Positions 18,324 to 28,011 of a DNA stretch of 64,000 nt are shown here, in pieces. Location of the stretch: the NCBI GenBank assembly GCA_013364255.1, contig CP054936.1, forward strand, positions 5,238,853 through 5,302,852. Reading direction: 5' to 3'. This DNA is from Streptomyces seoulensis. Lineage in GTDB: Bacteria > Actinomycetota > Actinomycetes > Streptomycetales > Streptomycetaceae. Positions within the stretch are counted from its first letter, which is position 1. Each line of letters opens with the position of its first letter. A program made the translations under genes and the position numbers. A model generated the notes under the pieces. It made no database searches and was not told where the DNA came from. It saw only the letters and a list, made by a program, of their open reading frames with translations.

Positions 18324-18659
18324 ATGACCACACCACCCGACGACCGCTCGTTCCGGCGGGAGATGGCCACCGCCTACCGGTCCGGCTGGCACTTCATCGA
18401 CCTGGTCACCGCCATCCCCCACAGCGGTGACTCGTTGATGGTGACCGTCTTCGGTGAGCCGGTCGTCGTCACCCGGGACGAGGACGGAGACGTACGGGCC
18501 TTCCGGTGCCTGCGCCGGCCTCGCGGGGCCCCACGGCCCGTGCGGTGTGCCATCCGGTACGGAATGATCTTCGTGAATCTCGACCAGCGGGACCACCGGC
18601 AGGTGGCGCCGGAGCCCGCCGACATCAGGACCATCTCAGCCACCCCCCGCAGTGCCTGA
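18324..18659 (+). CDS. Mini-Rieske-like protein lacking cluster ligands (111 aa)
   Basis: This small protein matches the flanks of ring-hydroxylase Rieske domains: GWHFIDLVTAIPHSGDSLMV, then FGEPVVVTRDEDGDVRAF and finally YGMIFVNLDQ. The middle is missing. Where Rieske proteins have CxH and CxxH cluster ligands, this one reads RCLRRPRGAPRPVRCAIR and joins directly to the YGMIFVNLD strand. No 2Fe-2S cluster can be bound in the usual way. It starts 3 bp after the secreted-peptide gene, so the two are translationally coupled. It may have been recruited for peptide binding or may be a decayed enzyme. Confidence 0.65.
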   Translation: MTTPPDDRSFRREMATAYRSGWHFIDLVTAIPHSGDSLMVTVFGEPVVVTRDEDGDVRAFRCLRRPRGAPRPVRCAIRYGMIFVNLDQRDHRQVAPEPADIRTISATPRSA

Positions 18660-18703
18660 CGCGATTCCCCCGTCGTAACAGATCGCTCAGGTGCTTCCCC
18701 CCC

Positions 18704-18750
18704 GCAGCGGCGTCACCGTGACCTGAACACGGTGACGCCGCTGCAGTTTT
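18704..18750 (+). terminator. Strong intrinsic terminator of the peptide operon
   Basis: A 17-bp perfect stem (GCAGCGGCGTCACCGTG with its complement at 18728-18744) encloses a 7-nt loop and is followed by TTTT. Confidence 0.9.
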
Positions 18751-18987
18751 GCGTGCCTTCGCAGCGGTGTCGCCCGATCCGGGCTGTGGCTGGAAACAGC
18801 CCTTCCGGGTACTTCTCGCGCGCCCATGTCACTTCCTGGTGTCGCCCCCCGCCCTCCCGTTCGCCGACCGCGCCCGCACCGGGCGCGCTTTCGCGTGCCC
18901 GCAGGAAGCTGCAATGCGGCGGAGCGGGGGCACCCGATCCCTGGGTCCGATCCGGCGTGCCCCGGGAAACGGGCCTCCCGAATTCAC

Positions 18988-19008
18988 CTTGAGTGGAATA
19001 GACTCAAC
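18988..19008 (+). promoter_or_regulatory. HAIR operator of clpB
   Basis: CTTGAGT-N7-ACTCAAC matches the HspR consensus in 13 of 14 fixed positions and lies about 100 bp upstream of the clpB start. Confidence 0.9.
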
Positions 19009-19109
19009 TTTGTGCACGTTGACCGAGTCAGTACGGAAGACGTGCCCGTGGACAGGTGCGTGCCCGTGGACAGGGCAGAGGGCCGACGCCGAGGAGGAGA
19101 GAAGCGACC

Positions 19110-21707
19110 GTGGACGCCGAGCTGACCAACAGGAGCCGGGACGCGATTCAGGCGGCCGGCAACCGGGCCGTGAGCGGGGGACACCCCGACCTGACCCCGG
19201 CCCATCTGCTCCTCGGGCTGCTGGAGGGGCAGGACAACGAGAACATCATCGACCTGCTGTCGGCCGTGGACGCCGACCAGGCGTCGGTCCGCGCGGGCGC
19301 CGAGCGCGTCCTCGCGTCCCTGCCGAGCGTGACCGGCTCCACCGTGGCGCCGCCGCAGCCCAACCGTGAGCTGCTGGCCGTCATCACGGACGCGCAGAGC
19401 CGGGCGAAGGACCTGGGCGACGAATACCTGTCCACCGAGCACCTGCTGCTCGGCATCGCCGCGAAGGGCGGCGCGGCCGGCGAGGTGCTGGAGCGGCAGG
19501 GCGCCAGTGCGAAGAAGCTGCAAGAGGCGTTCCAGAAGGCGAGGGGAGGGCGCCGGGTGACCACACCCGACCCCGAGGGCCAGTACAAGGCCCTGGAGAA
19601 GTTCGGCACCGACTTCACCGCGGCGGCGCGGGAGGGGAAGCTGGACCCGGTCATCGGCCGGGACCAGGAGATCCGCCGGGTCGTGCAGGTGCTGTCGCGG
19701 CGTACGAAGAACAACCCGGTCCTCATCGGTGAGCCCGGCGTCGGCAAGACCGCCGTCGTCGAGGGGCTCGCCCAGCGGATCGTCAAGGGCGACGTGCCCG
19801 AGTCCCTGAAGGACAAGCGGCTGGTCTCCCTGGACCTCGGGGCGATGGTCGCGGGTGCGAAGTACCGCGGCGAGTTCGAGGAGCGGCTGAAGACCGTCCT
19901 GGCGGAGATCAAGGACTCCGATGGGCAGATCATCACCTTCATCGACGAACTGCACACGGTCGTCGGCGCGGGCGCCGGCGGCGACTCCGCGATGGACGCC
20001 GGCAACATGCTCAAGCCGATGCTGGCCCGCGGCGAGCTGCGCATGGTCGGCGCGACCACGCTGGACGAGTACCGCGAGCGGATCGAGAAGGATCCCGCGC
20101 TGGAGCGGCGCTTCCAGCAGGTGCTGGTCGCCGAGCCCAGCGTGGAGGACTCCATCGCGATCCTGCGCGGGCTCAAGGGCCGCTACGAGGCCCACCACAA
20201 GGTGCAGATCAACGACTCCGCGCTGGTGGCCGCCGCGACCCTGTCCGACCGCTACATCACCTCGCGCTTCCTGCCCGACAAGGCCATCGACCTGGTCGAC
20301 GAGGCCGCCTCCCGGCTCCGGATGGAGATCGACTCCTCGCCGGTCGAGATCGACGAGCTCCAGCGCGTCGTGGACCGGCTGCGGATGGAGGAGCTGGCCC
20401 TCGACAAGGAGACCGACGCCGCTTCCCGCGAGCGGCTGGACAAGCTGCGCCGCGACCTCGCCGACAAGGAGGAGGAGCTGCGCGGTCTGACCGCCCGCTG
20501 GGAGAAGGAGAAGCAGTCCCTCAACCGGGTCGGCGAGCTGAAGGAGAAGCTGGACGACCGGCGCGGCCAGGCCGAACGCGCCCAGCGCGACGGCGACTTC
20601 GACACCGCCTCCAAGCTGCTGTACGGGGAGATCCCGGACCTGGAGAGGGAGCTGGAGGCCGCCTCGCGCGCCGAGGAGGAGGCCGCCAAGGACACCATGG
20701 TCAAGGAGGAGGTCGGCCCGGACGACATCGCCGACGTCGTCGCCTCCTGGACCGGCATCCCGGCCGGCCGGCTGCTGGAGGGCGAGACGCAGAAGCTGCT
20801 GCGCATGGAGGACGAGATCGGCCGGCGGCTGATCGGGCAGGGCGAGGCCGTGCGCGCGGTCTCCGACGCGGTGCGCCGCTCCCGCGCGGGCATCGCCGAC
20901 CCGGACCGGCCCACGGGCTCCTTCCTCTTCCTCGGCCCGACGGGCGTGGGCAAGACGGAGCTGGCCAAGGCGCTGGCGGACTTCCTGTTCGACGACGAGC
21001 GGGCCATGGTCCGCATCGACATGTCGGAGTACAGCGAGAAGCACAGCGTGGCCCGGCTGGTCGGCGCCCCGCCCGGATACGTCGGCTACGAGGAGGGCGG
21101 CCAGCTCACCGAGGCGGTGCGCCGGCGGCCGTACAGCGTGGTGCTGCTGGACGAGGTGGAGAAGGCCCACCCGGAGGTCTTCGACATCCTGCTCCAGGTG
21201 CTGGACGACGGCCGGCTGACCGACGGACAGGGCCGCACCGTCGACTTCCGCAACACGATCCTGATCCTCACCTCCAACCTGGGCAGCCAGTTCCTGATCG
21301 ACCCGATCACCAGCGAGGAGGAGAAGAAGGAGCAGGTCCTGGAGGTCGTCCGCGCCTCCTTCAAGCCGGAGTTCCTCAACCGGCTGGACGACCTGGTGGT
21401 CTTCTCGGCGCTCACCAAGGACGAACTGGGCCGGATCGCGGAGCTCGCCATCGGCCGCCTCGCCAAGCGGCTCGCGGAGCGGCGCCTGACGCTGGACGTC
21501 ACGGCCGAGGCGCTGGCCTGGCTCGCCGACGAGGGCATGGACCCGGCCTATGGCGCCCGTCCGCTGCGCCGCCTGGTGCAGACGGCCATCGGCGACCGGC
21601 TCGCCAAGGAGATCCTGTCCGGCGAGATCAAGGACGGCGACACGGTGCGGGTGGACCGGTTCGGCGAAGGACTGCTGGTGGGCCCGGCCACGGGCAAGAC
21701 GCTGTAG
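19110..21707 (+). CDS. clpB: ClpB disaggregase (Hsp100)
   Basis: This full-length 865-aa AAA+ disaggregase has an N domain at 1-150 and NBD1 with Walker A GEPGVGKTAVVEG and Walker B FIDELHT. A coiled-coil middle domain (about 400-530) follows, then NBD2 with GPTGVGKTELAKAL and VLLDEVEKAHPEV, and the C-terminal domain. GTG 19110 is chosen because GAGGAGGAG precedes it by ten bases and the family N-terminus begins VDAELTNRSRDAIQ. It extracts polypeptides from aggregates together with DnaK, DnaJ and GrpE. The HAIR site upstream places it in the HspR regulon. It ends in a hairpin. Confidence 0.97.
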   Translation: MDAELTNRSRDAIQAAGNRAVSGGHPDLTPAHLLLGLLEGQDNENIIDLLSAVDADQASVRAGAERVLASLPSVTGSTVAPPQPNRELLAVITDAQSRAKDLGDEYLSTEHLLLGIAAKGGAAGEVLERQGASAKKLQEAFQKARGGRRVTTPDPEGQYKALEKFGTDFTAAAREGKLDPVIGRDQEIRRVVQVLSRRTKNNPVLIGEPGVGKTAVVEGLAQRIVKGDVPESLKDKRLVSLDLGAMVAGAKYRGEFEERLKTVLAEIKDSDGQIITFIDELHTVVGAGAGGDSAMDAGNMLKPMLARGELRMVGATTLDEYRERIEKDPALERRFQQVLVAEPSVEDSIAILRGLKGRYEAHHKVQINDSALVAAATLSDRYITSRFLPDKAIDLVDEAASRLRMEIDSSPVEIDELQRVVDRLRMEELALDKETDAASRERLDKLRRDLADKEEELRGLTARWEKEKQSLNRVGELKEKLDDRRGQAERAQRDGDFDTASKLLYGEIPDLERELEAASRAEEEAAKDTMVKEEVGPDDIADVVASWTGIPAGRLLEGETQKLLRMEDEIGRRLIGQGEAVRAVSDAVRRSRAGIADPDRPTGSFLFLGPTGVGKTELAKALADFLFDDERAMVRIDMSEYSEKHSVARLVGAPPGYVGYEEGGQLTEAVRRRPYSVVLLDEVEKAHPEVFDILLQVLDDGRLTDGQGRTVDFRNTILILTSNLGSQFLIDPITSEEEKKEQVLEVVRASFKPEFLNRLDDLVVFSALTKDELGRIAELAIGRLAKRLAERRLTLDVTAEALAWLADEGMDPAYGARPLRRLVQTAIGDRLAKEILSGEIKDGDTVRVDRFGEGLLVGPATGKTL

Positions 21708-21730
21708 CGTCCGCTCCCACGGCCGCGGCA

Positions 21731-21765
21731 CGGCTCCCTTCCCGGCTGCGCGGGGAAGGGGGCCG
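21731..21765 (+). terminator. Terminator after clpB
   Basis: CGGCTCCCTTCCC pairs with GGGAAGGGGGCCG (one G-T pair), 24 bp after the clpB stop. Confidence 0.75.
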
Positions 21766-21946
21766 TAGCCCGTTCGGGTCCCGGTGCGGCGCGGCGTGTC
21801 AGGCCCGGCTCCGGGCGGGTACCCGGCCTGCGGCCGCCCGGGTGACCGGATCGTGTCAGCCCAGGGCTGACAGGGGCCGCCGGGGCTTGCCACGCCCCTC
21901 CCCGGATGGGGGAGGATGGCGGGATCCGTACGAAGGGAAAAACACG

Positions 21947-22477
21947 GTGAGCATCGACCCGTCCTCGATTCCGAACTTCGGGGGCCAGCCCGAGCCGCAG
22001 CCCCAAGGACCGGCGGGCCCCGTCGTCCCGGATCAGGACCTTGTGAAGCAGCTCCTGGACCAGATGGAGCTCAAGCACCTCGTCGACGAGGAGGGTGACC
22101 TCGTCGCGCCGTGGGAGCAGTTCCGCACGTACTTCATGTTCCGCGGCGAGGGCGACCAGCAGGTCTTCTCGGTGCGGACGTTCTACGACCGGCCGCACAA
22201 GATCGACGACAAGCCCCAGCTGCTGGAGGCCATCGACGACTGGAACCGGCGCACCCTGTGGCCCAAGGTCTACACCCACACCCATGACGACGGCGCCGTC
22301 CGCCTCATCGGTGAGGCGCAGATGCTGATCGGCACGGGCGTGAGCCTGGAGCACTTCGTCTCCTCCACCGTCAGCTGGGTGCGGGCCGCGCTCGAGTTCG
22401 ACCGCTGGCTGGTCGAGCAGCTCGGCCTGGAGGAGGAGATCGACGAGGCGGACAAGCCGGAGGACGGCGAGGAGTAG
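21947..22477 (+). CDS. YbjN domain-containing protein
   Basis: The 176-residue protein starts at GTG 21947 (MSIDPSSIPNFGG). After a Pro/Gln-rich N-terminus it has a YbjN-type fold: DLVKQLLDQMELKHLVDEEG, FMFRGEGDQQVFSVRTFYDR and AVRLIGEAQMLIGTGVSLEH. YbjN proteins are related to type III secretion chaperone-like and sensory folds and are of unclear function in actinobacteria. The C-terminus is acidic. The gene stands alone between two hairpins. Confidence 0.8.
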   Translation: MSIDPSSIPNFGGQPEPQPQGPAGPVVPDQDLVKQLLDQMELKHLVDEEGDLVAPWEQFRTYFMFRGEGDQQVFSVRTFYDRPHKIDDKPQLLEAIDDWNRRTLWPKVYTHTHDDGAVRLIGEAQMLIGTGVSLEHFVSSTVSWVRAALEFDRWLVEQLGLEEEIDEADKPEDGEE

Positions 22478-22515
22478 TCCGCGTCCACGCCGGCCCACCG
22501 CCACCCCGCACGAAC

Positions 22516-22566
22516 GAGAGCCCGGCACCCGCGCGCCCCACAGGGCGACCGGGGTGCCGGGCTCTC
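22516..22566 (+). terminator. Terminator after the YbjN gene
   Basis: GAGAGCCCGGCACCC pairs exactly with GGGTGCCGGGCTCTC across a 21-nt loop. Confidence 0.75.
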
Positions 22567-22629
22567 CGCGTGCCCACCGCGACCTGGCCCACCGGGGCCG
22601 GCACGCGCCGAGTGCCGGCCCGCACTGGA

Positions 22630-22660
22630 AATCAGAGCACGATCTGAGTAAACTCTGATT
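22630..22660 (+). promoter_or_regulatory. Inverted repeat at the toxin-antitoxin promoter
   Basis: AATCAGAG (22630-22637) and CTCTGATT (22653-22660) are a perfect 8-bp inverted repeat ending directly at the antitoxin ATG. It is a good candidate for autoregulation by the antitoxin. Confidence 0.6.
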
Positions 22661-23146
22661 ATGACTACCGTGCGTCTGGAAGCAGAAACGGAATCCGTCT
22701 CCTTCACCGACCTCTCCCGCAATCCCAAGGGTGTCGCGGCCAGAGCGGCTGCCCTGGGGCGTCTCCGTGTCACACATCGGGACGCGCCGGACATGGTGCT
22801 GACCACGGCTGTACGGGCGGAGAACGCCGAGGAGAACCTGACCACCGCCTCACGGCTCTTCCTGGCGCTGATGAAGCAGGACGACGGCGTCAAGTCGCTC
22901 CTTCTCGCGCTTCCCGAGGTGTTCCCCTGGGTGCGGCACCTGGACGCGGAAGAGGTGCGGGCCTTCACCGTCGAACTCCTTGAAGCGCTGTCGGACGCCG
23001 CCGAGCTGGGGGTGGGAGAGGCCGTGCATCGCGCGATCATCTCTTGGCGCGCCACGGCTCGTATCAACGCTGATCCCGACCAGCTCAGGGAGTCGGGGCG
23101 TCCGCTCGATGGTGATGACCTCGGCCCGGTCGAGGTGCGTGGGTGA
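22661..23146 (+). CDS. Phd/YefM-like antitoxin
   Basis: In the 161-residue protein the first about 50 residues resemble prevent-host-death antitoxins (VSFTDLSRNPKGVAARAAAL, LRVTHRDAPDMVLTTA), the DNA-binding half. The long C-terminal part is mostly helical (NLTTASRLFLALMKQD, FTVELLEALSDAAELGVGEA), longer than in classic Phd. Its stop overlaps the next gene's GTG by four bases, the usual order antitoxin then toxin. An 8-bp inverted repeat abuts the start codon. Moderately lower GC than the neighbouring housekeeping genes fits a mobile module. Confidence 0.65.
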   Translation: MTTVRLEAETESVSFTDLSRNPKGVAARAAALGRLRVTHRDAPDMVLTTAVRAENAEENLTTASRLFLALMKQDDGVKSLLLALPEVFPWVRHLDAEEVRAFTVELLEALSDAAELGVGEAVHRAIISWRATARINADPDQLRESGRPLDGDDLGPVEVRG

Positions 23147-23493
23147 GCCCGAAGAAAGGAGATCGGGTCAGCGTTCCGCCCCTCGGCGGATGGAACGTCG
23201 TCTTCGGGACCACCGAAGCGGTGACCGGCTGGGAGGAACTGTGCCGCGTCGCCTTGCCGAGCGCGCATCGCTGCCTGGACGCTCTCCGGAGCGACCCCCT
23301 GACCCGGGCCAACTGGAATCGCCAGCATCAGTTGCGCGGCAGGCACGCCACCAAAGTGTGGAAGGGTTCCGACCTGGACCAGTGGGAGTACGAGGTCACC
23401 AGCGGTGGTCGAGTGCGCTACCTCGTCAGCGCGGAGACTTCCACCGTGATCCTCGTGTACGCCTCCCCGCGACATCCCAAAGACACTGAGTGA
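23143..23493 (+). CDS. RelE/ParE-like toxin
   Basis: The 116-aa protein starts at GTG 23143, overlapping the antitoxin stop. The last 60 residues have the RelE/ParE fold pattern: a basic segment (RQHQLRGRHATKVWKGSDLD), then beta strands QWEYEVTSGGRVRYLVS and STVILVYASPRHPKD. RelE-family toxins cleave mRNA on the ribosome, whereas ParE members poison gyrase; the sequence alone does not separate these. The N-terminal 40 residues (GGWNVVFGTTEAVTGWEELC) match no pattern I know. Confidence 0.65.
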   Translation: MSPKKGDRVSVPPLGGWNVVFGTTEAVTGWEELCRVALPSAHRCLDALRSDPLTRANWNRQHQLRGRHATKVWKGSDLDQWEYEVTSGGRVRYLVSAETSTVILVYASPRHPKDTE

Positions 23494-23573
23494 ACCATGG
23501 TCGCTTCGGGAGCGGGGCTTGAGCAGGTCCCGCACCCCGGAGCGAACCGGCGGCGCCCTTTTCGCGCTTCCTG

Positions 23574-24755
<1,182 letters not shown>

Positions 24756-24903
24756 GCCGGCCATCCTGCGCCGAAGCTCTGGAGTTCCTCAAGTGTGCTT
24801 TGGCCCGGGCGGCGGCCGGGGATATCCGGGGCACGCAGCGAGCGTGTCGCCCACGGGGGGCGTCCCCGGGGGTCTCCCGGGGGAGCGGAAGGAGCGTGAC
24901 GCC

Positions 24904-25236
24904 ATGGTCTTCGCGATAGTCCTGGCGGTGATCGCGATGGTGTTCCTGGGCGCCGTCGCGCGGGGGAGCGGGCGCGGGCGCCGGTCCGCGAAGGGGCGGC
25001 GGACCCGGGCCTACAGCAGCGGGAGCGCGGCGGGCGGCGGGGGCGCCGGGTGGTGGGCCTCGGGCGACAGCGGTTCGTCGTCCGGCGGCCACCACTCCGG
25101 AGGGCACCACGGTCACCACTCGGGCGGTCACTCCTGCGGGGGGAATTCCTCCTGCGGCGGCGGCAGCTCCTGCGGGGGCGGTTCCTCGTGCGGCGGCGGG
25201 TCGTCGTGCGGGGGCGGCTGCGGCGGGGGCAGCTGA
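24904..25236 (+). CDS. Membrane-anchored Gly/Ser/His/Cys-repeat protein (110 aa)
   Basis: ATG 24904 follows a GGAAGGAG site. Residues 1-20 (MVFAIVLAVIAMVFLGAVAR) form one transmembrane anchor. The rest has no regular fold: a basic segment, a His/Gly/Ser stretch (GGHHSGGHHGHHSGGHSCGG), then tandem SSCGGG units, with seven Cys in the last third. The many His and Cys residues could bind metal or become cross-linked. I know no assigned function, though short Gly/Cys-rich anchored proteins occur in Streptomyces. Third-position bias supports this frame. Confidence 0.6.
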   Translation: MVFAIVLAVIAMVFLGAVARGSGRGRRSAKGRRTRAYSSGSAAGGGGAGWWASGDSGSSSGGHHSGGHHGHHSGGHSCGGNSSCGGGSSCGGGSSCGGGSSCGGGCGGGS

Positions 25237-25651
25237 CGGGGGCGGCGGGGCGGATGCCGGGGGCGGTGGGGCGGCCGTCAGGGCGGTGGGGGTTGTGGGA
25301 AGCGACAACTCCTCTTCCGGGGAGCGGAGTTCCCGCCGGGGAAGCGGAAGGGTGACCCCCATGTCCGGCCCGGTGCGCGTCGAAAAGTGCGCCGCTGTGT
25401 ACGCCCTGGCGTACGCCGTAGTTGAACAGTTGAGCTGACAGGCCCTCTGAGGGATGGAAACCGCACGAAGTTGGGTAAAAAAGCTGTGGCGGCACCGCCG
25501 TTCGTGGTTCCCTCTAAAGTGCCGACGCAGCCCCCTGGATGTCCTGCTCACACCCCTTCTGAACTGGGCTGACCGGGCCGTCCCCCCGTGTCGTCCGGGG
25601 TGCGCCGGCCTCCTGGACCCCCTTTCTTAAGCGTGCTAGCGGAGCCGATCC
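25237..25651. other. 415-bp interval without a supported gene
   Basis: The first 100 bp are G-rich low-complexity sequence. About 25370-25640 is more balanced in base composition and contains TGTACGCCCTGGCGTACGCC and a GGTAAAAAAGC stretch. It probably holds the promoter of the DUF2617 gene. I see no ORF with coding bias. Confidence 0.6.
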
Positions 25652-26185
25652 ATGCTCACGACCCTGAACACCTCCTACACCGACACGCGCGCGGCCGACC
25701 TGGCCTGGGCGCTGGGGCGCGAGCCGCTGCCCGCACTGGCCGCACTCGACCTCGAACTGTCCGGCGCCAAGCTCCAGTTGCGGCTTCTCGGCGCCTCCCA
25801 CCAGGTGCTTCTTGAGGAGGAGCGGGGCGTCTGCTCGGAGACGGTGGCGTGCATCAAGGGGTCCAGCACGCCCCTTCCGCTCGGCGTCGCCAAGCGGGTC
25901 GGCGACTGGGAGTACCAGTTCGCCGCGCGGGTCGAGGAACTGTCGCCGGGCTCGTTCGCCGGGCGCGCCCAGGAACTGCTGGCCCTGGTCTGCGACCACC
26001 CGCACGGCCTGGCCGGCGTCTTCCCGGGCAGTCCGCACGCGTTCACCGCCATGCTGGCGCAGCGGCGGGAGGGCCAGGTGCACTGGCGCACCTGGCACGC
26101 CTACCCGCAGGACGGCCAGCTGGTGGCGACCCGTACCCGGGTCGGGGCGCGCCGGTCCGCGCCGGTGCCCCTGCCCGTCAACTGA
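25652..26185 (+). CDS. DUF2617 family protein
   Basis: The 177-residue soluble protein has the features of DUF2617, found throughout actinobacteria: MLTTLNTSYTDTRAADLAW, LQLRLLGASHQVLLEEE, WEYQFAARVEEL and VHWRTWHAYPQDGQLVATR. The function of the family is unknown. No membrane segment or metal motif is present. A low-complexity CGCACGGC-type repeat follows the stop (26190-26270). Confidence 0.75.
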   Translation: MLTTLNTSYTDTRAADLAWALGREPLPALAALDLELSGAKLQLRLLGASHQVLLEEERGVCSETVACIKGSSTPLPLGVAKRVGDWEYQFAARVEELSPGSFAGRAQELLALVCDHPHGLAGVFPGSPHAFTAMLAQRREGQVHWRTWHAYPQDGQLVATRTRVGARRSAPVPLPVN

Positions 26186-26358
26186 GCCGGCCCGCACGGC
26201 CGCACGCCCGCCCGCACGGCCACACGCCCGCACGGCCACGCGCCCGCACGCCCTCGCGCTCACGCGTTCACACGTTCAAACACGGAACGCGCGGACGCCG
26301 TGTTTTCCACACGTGTGGGTGACGAAGCGTGGCGCGCCCGTGACGTAACGTCGCAGTC

Positions 26359-28011
26359 GTGATCGAACCGCACGCCCCGGCCCCGCCCCGCCCGGCGCCC
26401 CCGAGGAGCGGCCCCGAGCGGCCACCCGCCCGGCTGCCCGTCCGGCCGGGCACCGGCCGGTTCCTCGTCCTCGCCGGCGTCTTCGTCTGCGCGGCCTGCG
26501 GACTGGTGTACGAACTCGAACTGGTCGCCCTCGCCTCGTACCTGATGGGCGACTCGGTCACCCAGGCGTCCGTCGTGCTGTCCGTGATGGTGTTCGCGAT
26601 GGGCATCGGCTCGCTCGGCGCCAAGCGGCTGCGCCGGCACGCCGCCGTCGGCTTCGGCGCGATCGAGGCGACGCTCGCCCTGGTCGGCGGGTGCAGCGCC
26701 ATGGCGCTCTACGCCGTCTTCGCCTGGACCGGCGCCTGGGGCGGCCTGTGGGCGGCCGGACCGCGCTGTCTGCTGGTCGCCTTCTCGCTCGCCATCGGCC
26801 TGCTGATCGGCGCCGAGGTGCCGCTGCTGATGGAGCTGATCCAGCGGATCCGGCGCCAGGACGCGGGCGGCGCGGTCGCCGACCTGTTCGCCGCCGACTA
26901 CGTCGGCGCGCTCGTCGGCGGCCTCGCTTTCCCCTTCCTGCTGCTGCCGCTGCTCGGCCAGCTGACCGGCGCGCTGCTCACCGGCGCGGTCAACGTGCTG
27001 GCCGGCGGCACCCTCGTCCTCGGCCTGTTCCGGCGCGACCTCACCCCGCGCGGCCGCCGGCTGCTGCTCGCCGCCAACCTCGCCGTGCTCGGGCTGCTCG
27101 CCGCGGCCGCCGCCGGCGTCGGCGCCTTCGAACAGGCCGCCCGGCAGGCGGTGTACGGCGACGGCGTGCGGGTGGCGCTGCGGACCGGCGTCCAGGAGAT
27201 CGTCCTGACCGGCGGCACCGGCGGCCGTCCGCTGGACCTGTTCCTCGACGGGCGGCTGCGGGTCGGCGGCCAGGACGAGCGCCGCTACCACGAGGCGCTG
27301 GTGCGGCCCGCGATGACCGGCCCGCACGCGCGGGTGCTCATCCTCGGCGGCGGCGACGGACTGGCCGCCCGCGAGGTGCTGCTCCACCCGGGCGTGGAGC
27401 GGGTGGACGTCGTCGAACTCGACCCGGCCGTCGTCCGCCTGGCCCGCACCGACCCGGCCCTGACCCGGCTGAACGGACACGTGTACGACGACCGGCGCGT
27501 CCGGGTGCGCACCGCCGACGCCTTCGCCCGGCTGCGCACGATGGAGCCGGCGGCGTACGACGTGGTGATCGCGGACCTGCCCGATCCGGGCATCACGGCC
27601 AGCACCAAGCTGTACTCGCGCGAGTTCTACGACCTGGCCCGCCGCGCCCTGGCGCCCGGCGGCCGGCTGGCGGTGCACGCGGGGCCGGTCGCCTCCCGGC
27701 CCGGCGTCTTCTGGACGGTGGAGGCGACGATCCGCGCCGCCGGTCTGCGCACCGCCCCCTACCGGGTGGACGGCCGCGGCTCCCCGTTCGCCGCCGGACC
27801 CGACCGGGCGACGGGCGCCCGCAGCGCCCCGGGCGACTGGGGCTTCGTACTGGCCGCCCGCACCCCGCCCCGCCTCGCCCTGGACCCGCGGGCCGCGCAT
27901 CCTCGCACGCTCACCCCCGCCGCACTCGCCGCGGACGCCCGCGCCGCCGCCCGCACCCGGATCTCCGGCCTGCCCCCGTCGACCCTGGTCCACCCCCGCT
28001 ACGCCGGCTGA
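26359..28011 (+). CDS. Spermidine synthase-like protein with N-terminal membrane domain
   Basis: In this 550-aa protein, residues 30-260 contain about seven hydrophobic helices (FLVLAGVFVCAACGLVYELE, LVAFSLAIGLLIGAEVPLLM). The C-terminal half is a spermidine-synthase-type Rossmann domain: LILGGGDGLAAREVLLHPG, VDVVELDPAVVRLA, DVVIADLPDPGITASTKLYS and EFYDLARRALAPGG. GTG 26359 starts the frame. It is annotated in relatives as a polyamine aminopropyltransferase, but whether it makes polyamines or acts on another aminopropyl acceptor is not settled. No speD-like gene is adjacent. Confidence 0.85.
   Translation: MIEPHAPAPPRPAPPRSGPERPPARLPVRPGTGRFLVLAGVFVCAACGLVYELELVALASYLMGDSVTQASVVLSVMVFAMGIGSLGAKRLRRHAAVGFGAIEATLALVGGCSAMALYAVFAWTGAWGGLWAAGPRCLLVAFSLAIGLLIGAEVPLLMELIQRIRRQDAGGAVADLFAADYVGALVGGLAFPFLLLPLLGQLTGALLTGAVNVLAGGTLVLGLFRRDLTPRGRRLLLAANLAVLGLLAAAAAGVGAFEQAARQAVYGDGVRVALRTGVQEIVLTGGTGGRPLDLFLDGRLRVGGQDERRYHEALVRPAMTGPHARVLILGGGDGLAAREVLLHPGVERVDVVELDPAVVRLARTDPALTRLNGHVYDDRRVRVRTADAFARLRTMEPAAYDVVIADLPDPGITASTKLYSREFYDLARRALAPGGRLAVHAGPVASRPGVFWTVEATIRAAGLRTAPYRVDGRGSPFAAGPDRATGARSAPGDWGFVLAARTPPRLALDPRAAHPRTLTPAALAADARAAARTRISGLPPSTLVHPRYAG

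Larger units (their letters stand above)
18660..19109. other. Gene-free interval between the peptide operon and clpB
   Basis: I see no gene here. It holds the strong terminator at 18704-18750, about 230 bp without coding bias, and the HAIR site plus leader of clpB. Confidence 0.7.

Noticed and set aside
18984..21893. 969-codon minus-strand ORF opposite clpB
   Set aside because: No domain is recognisable; the plus strand encodes an intact ClpB.
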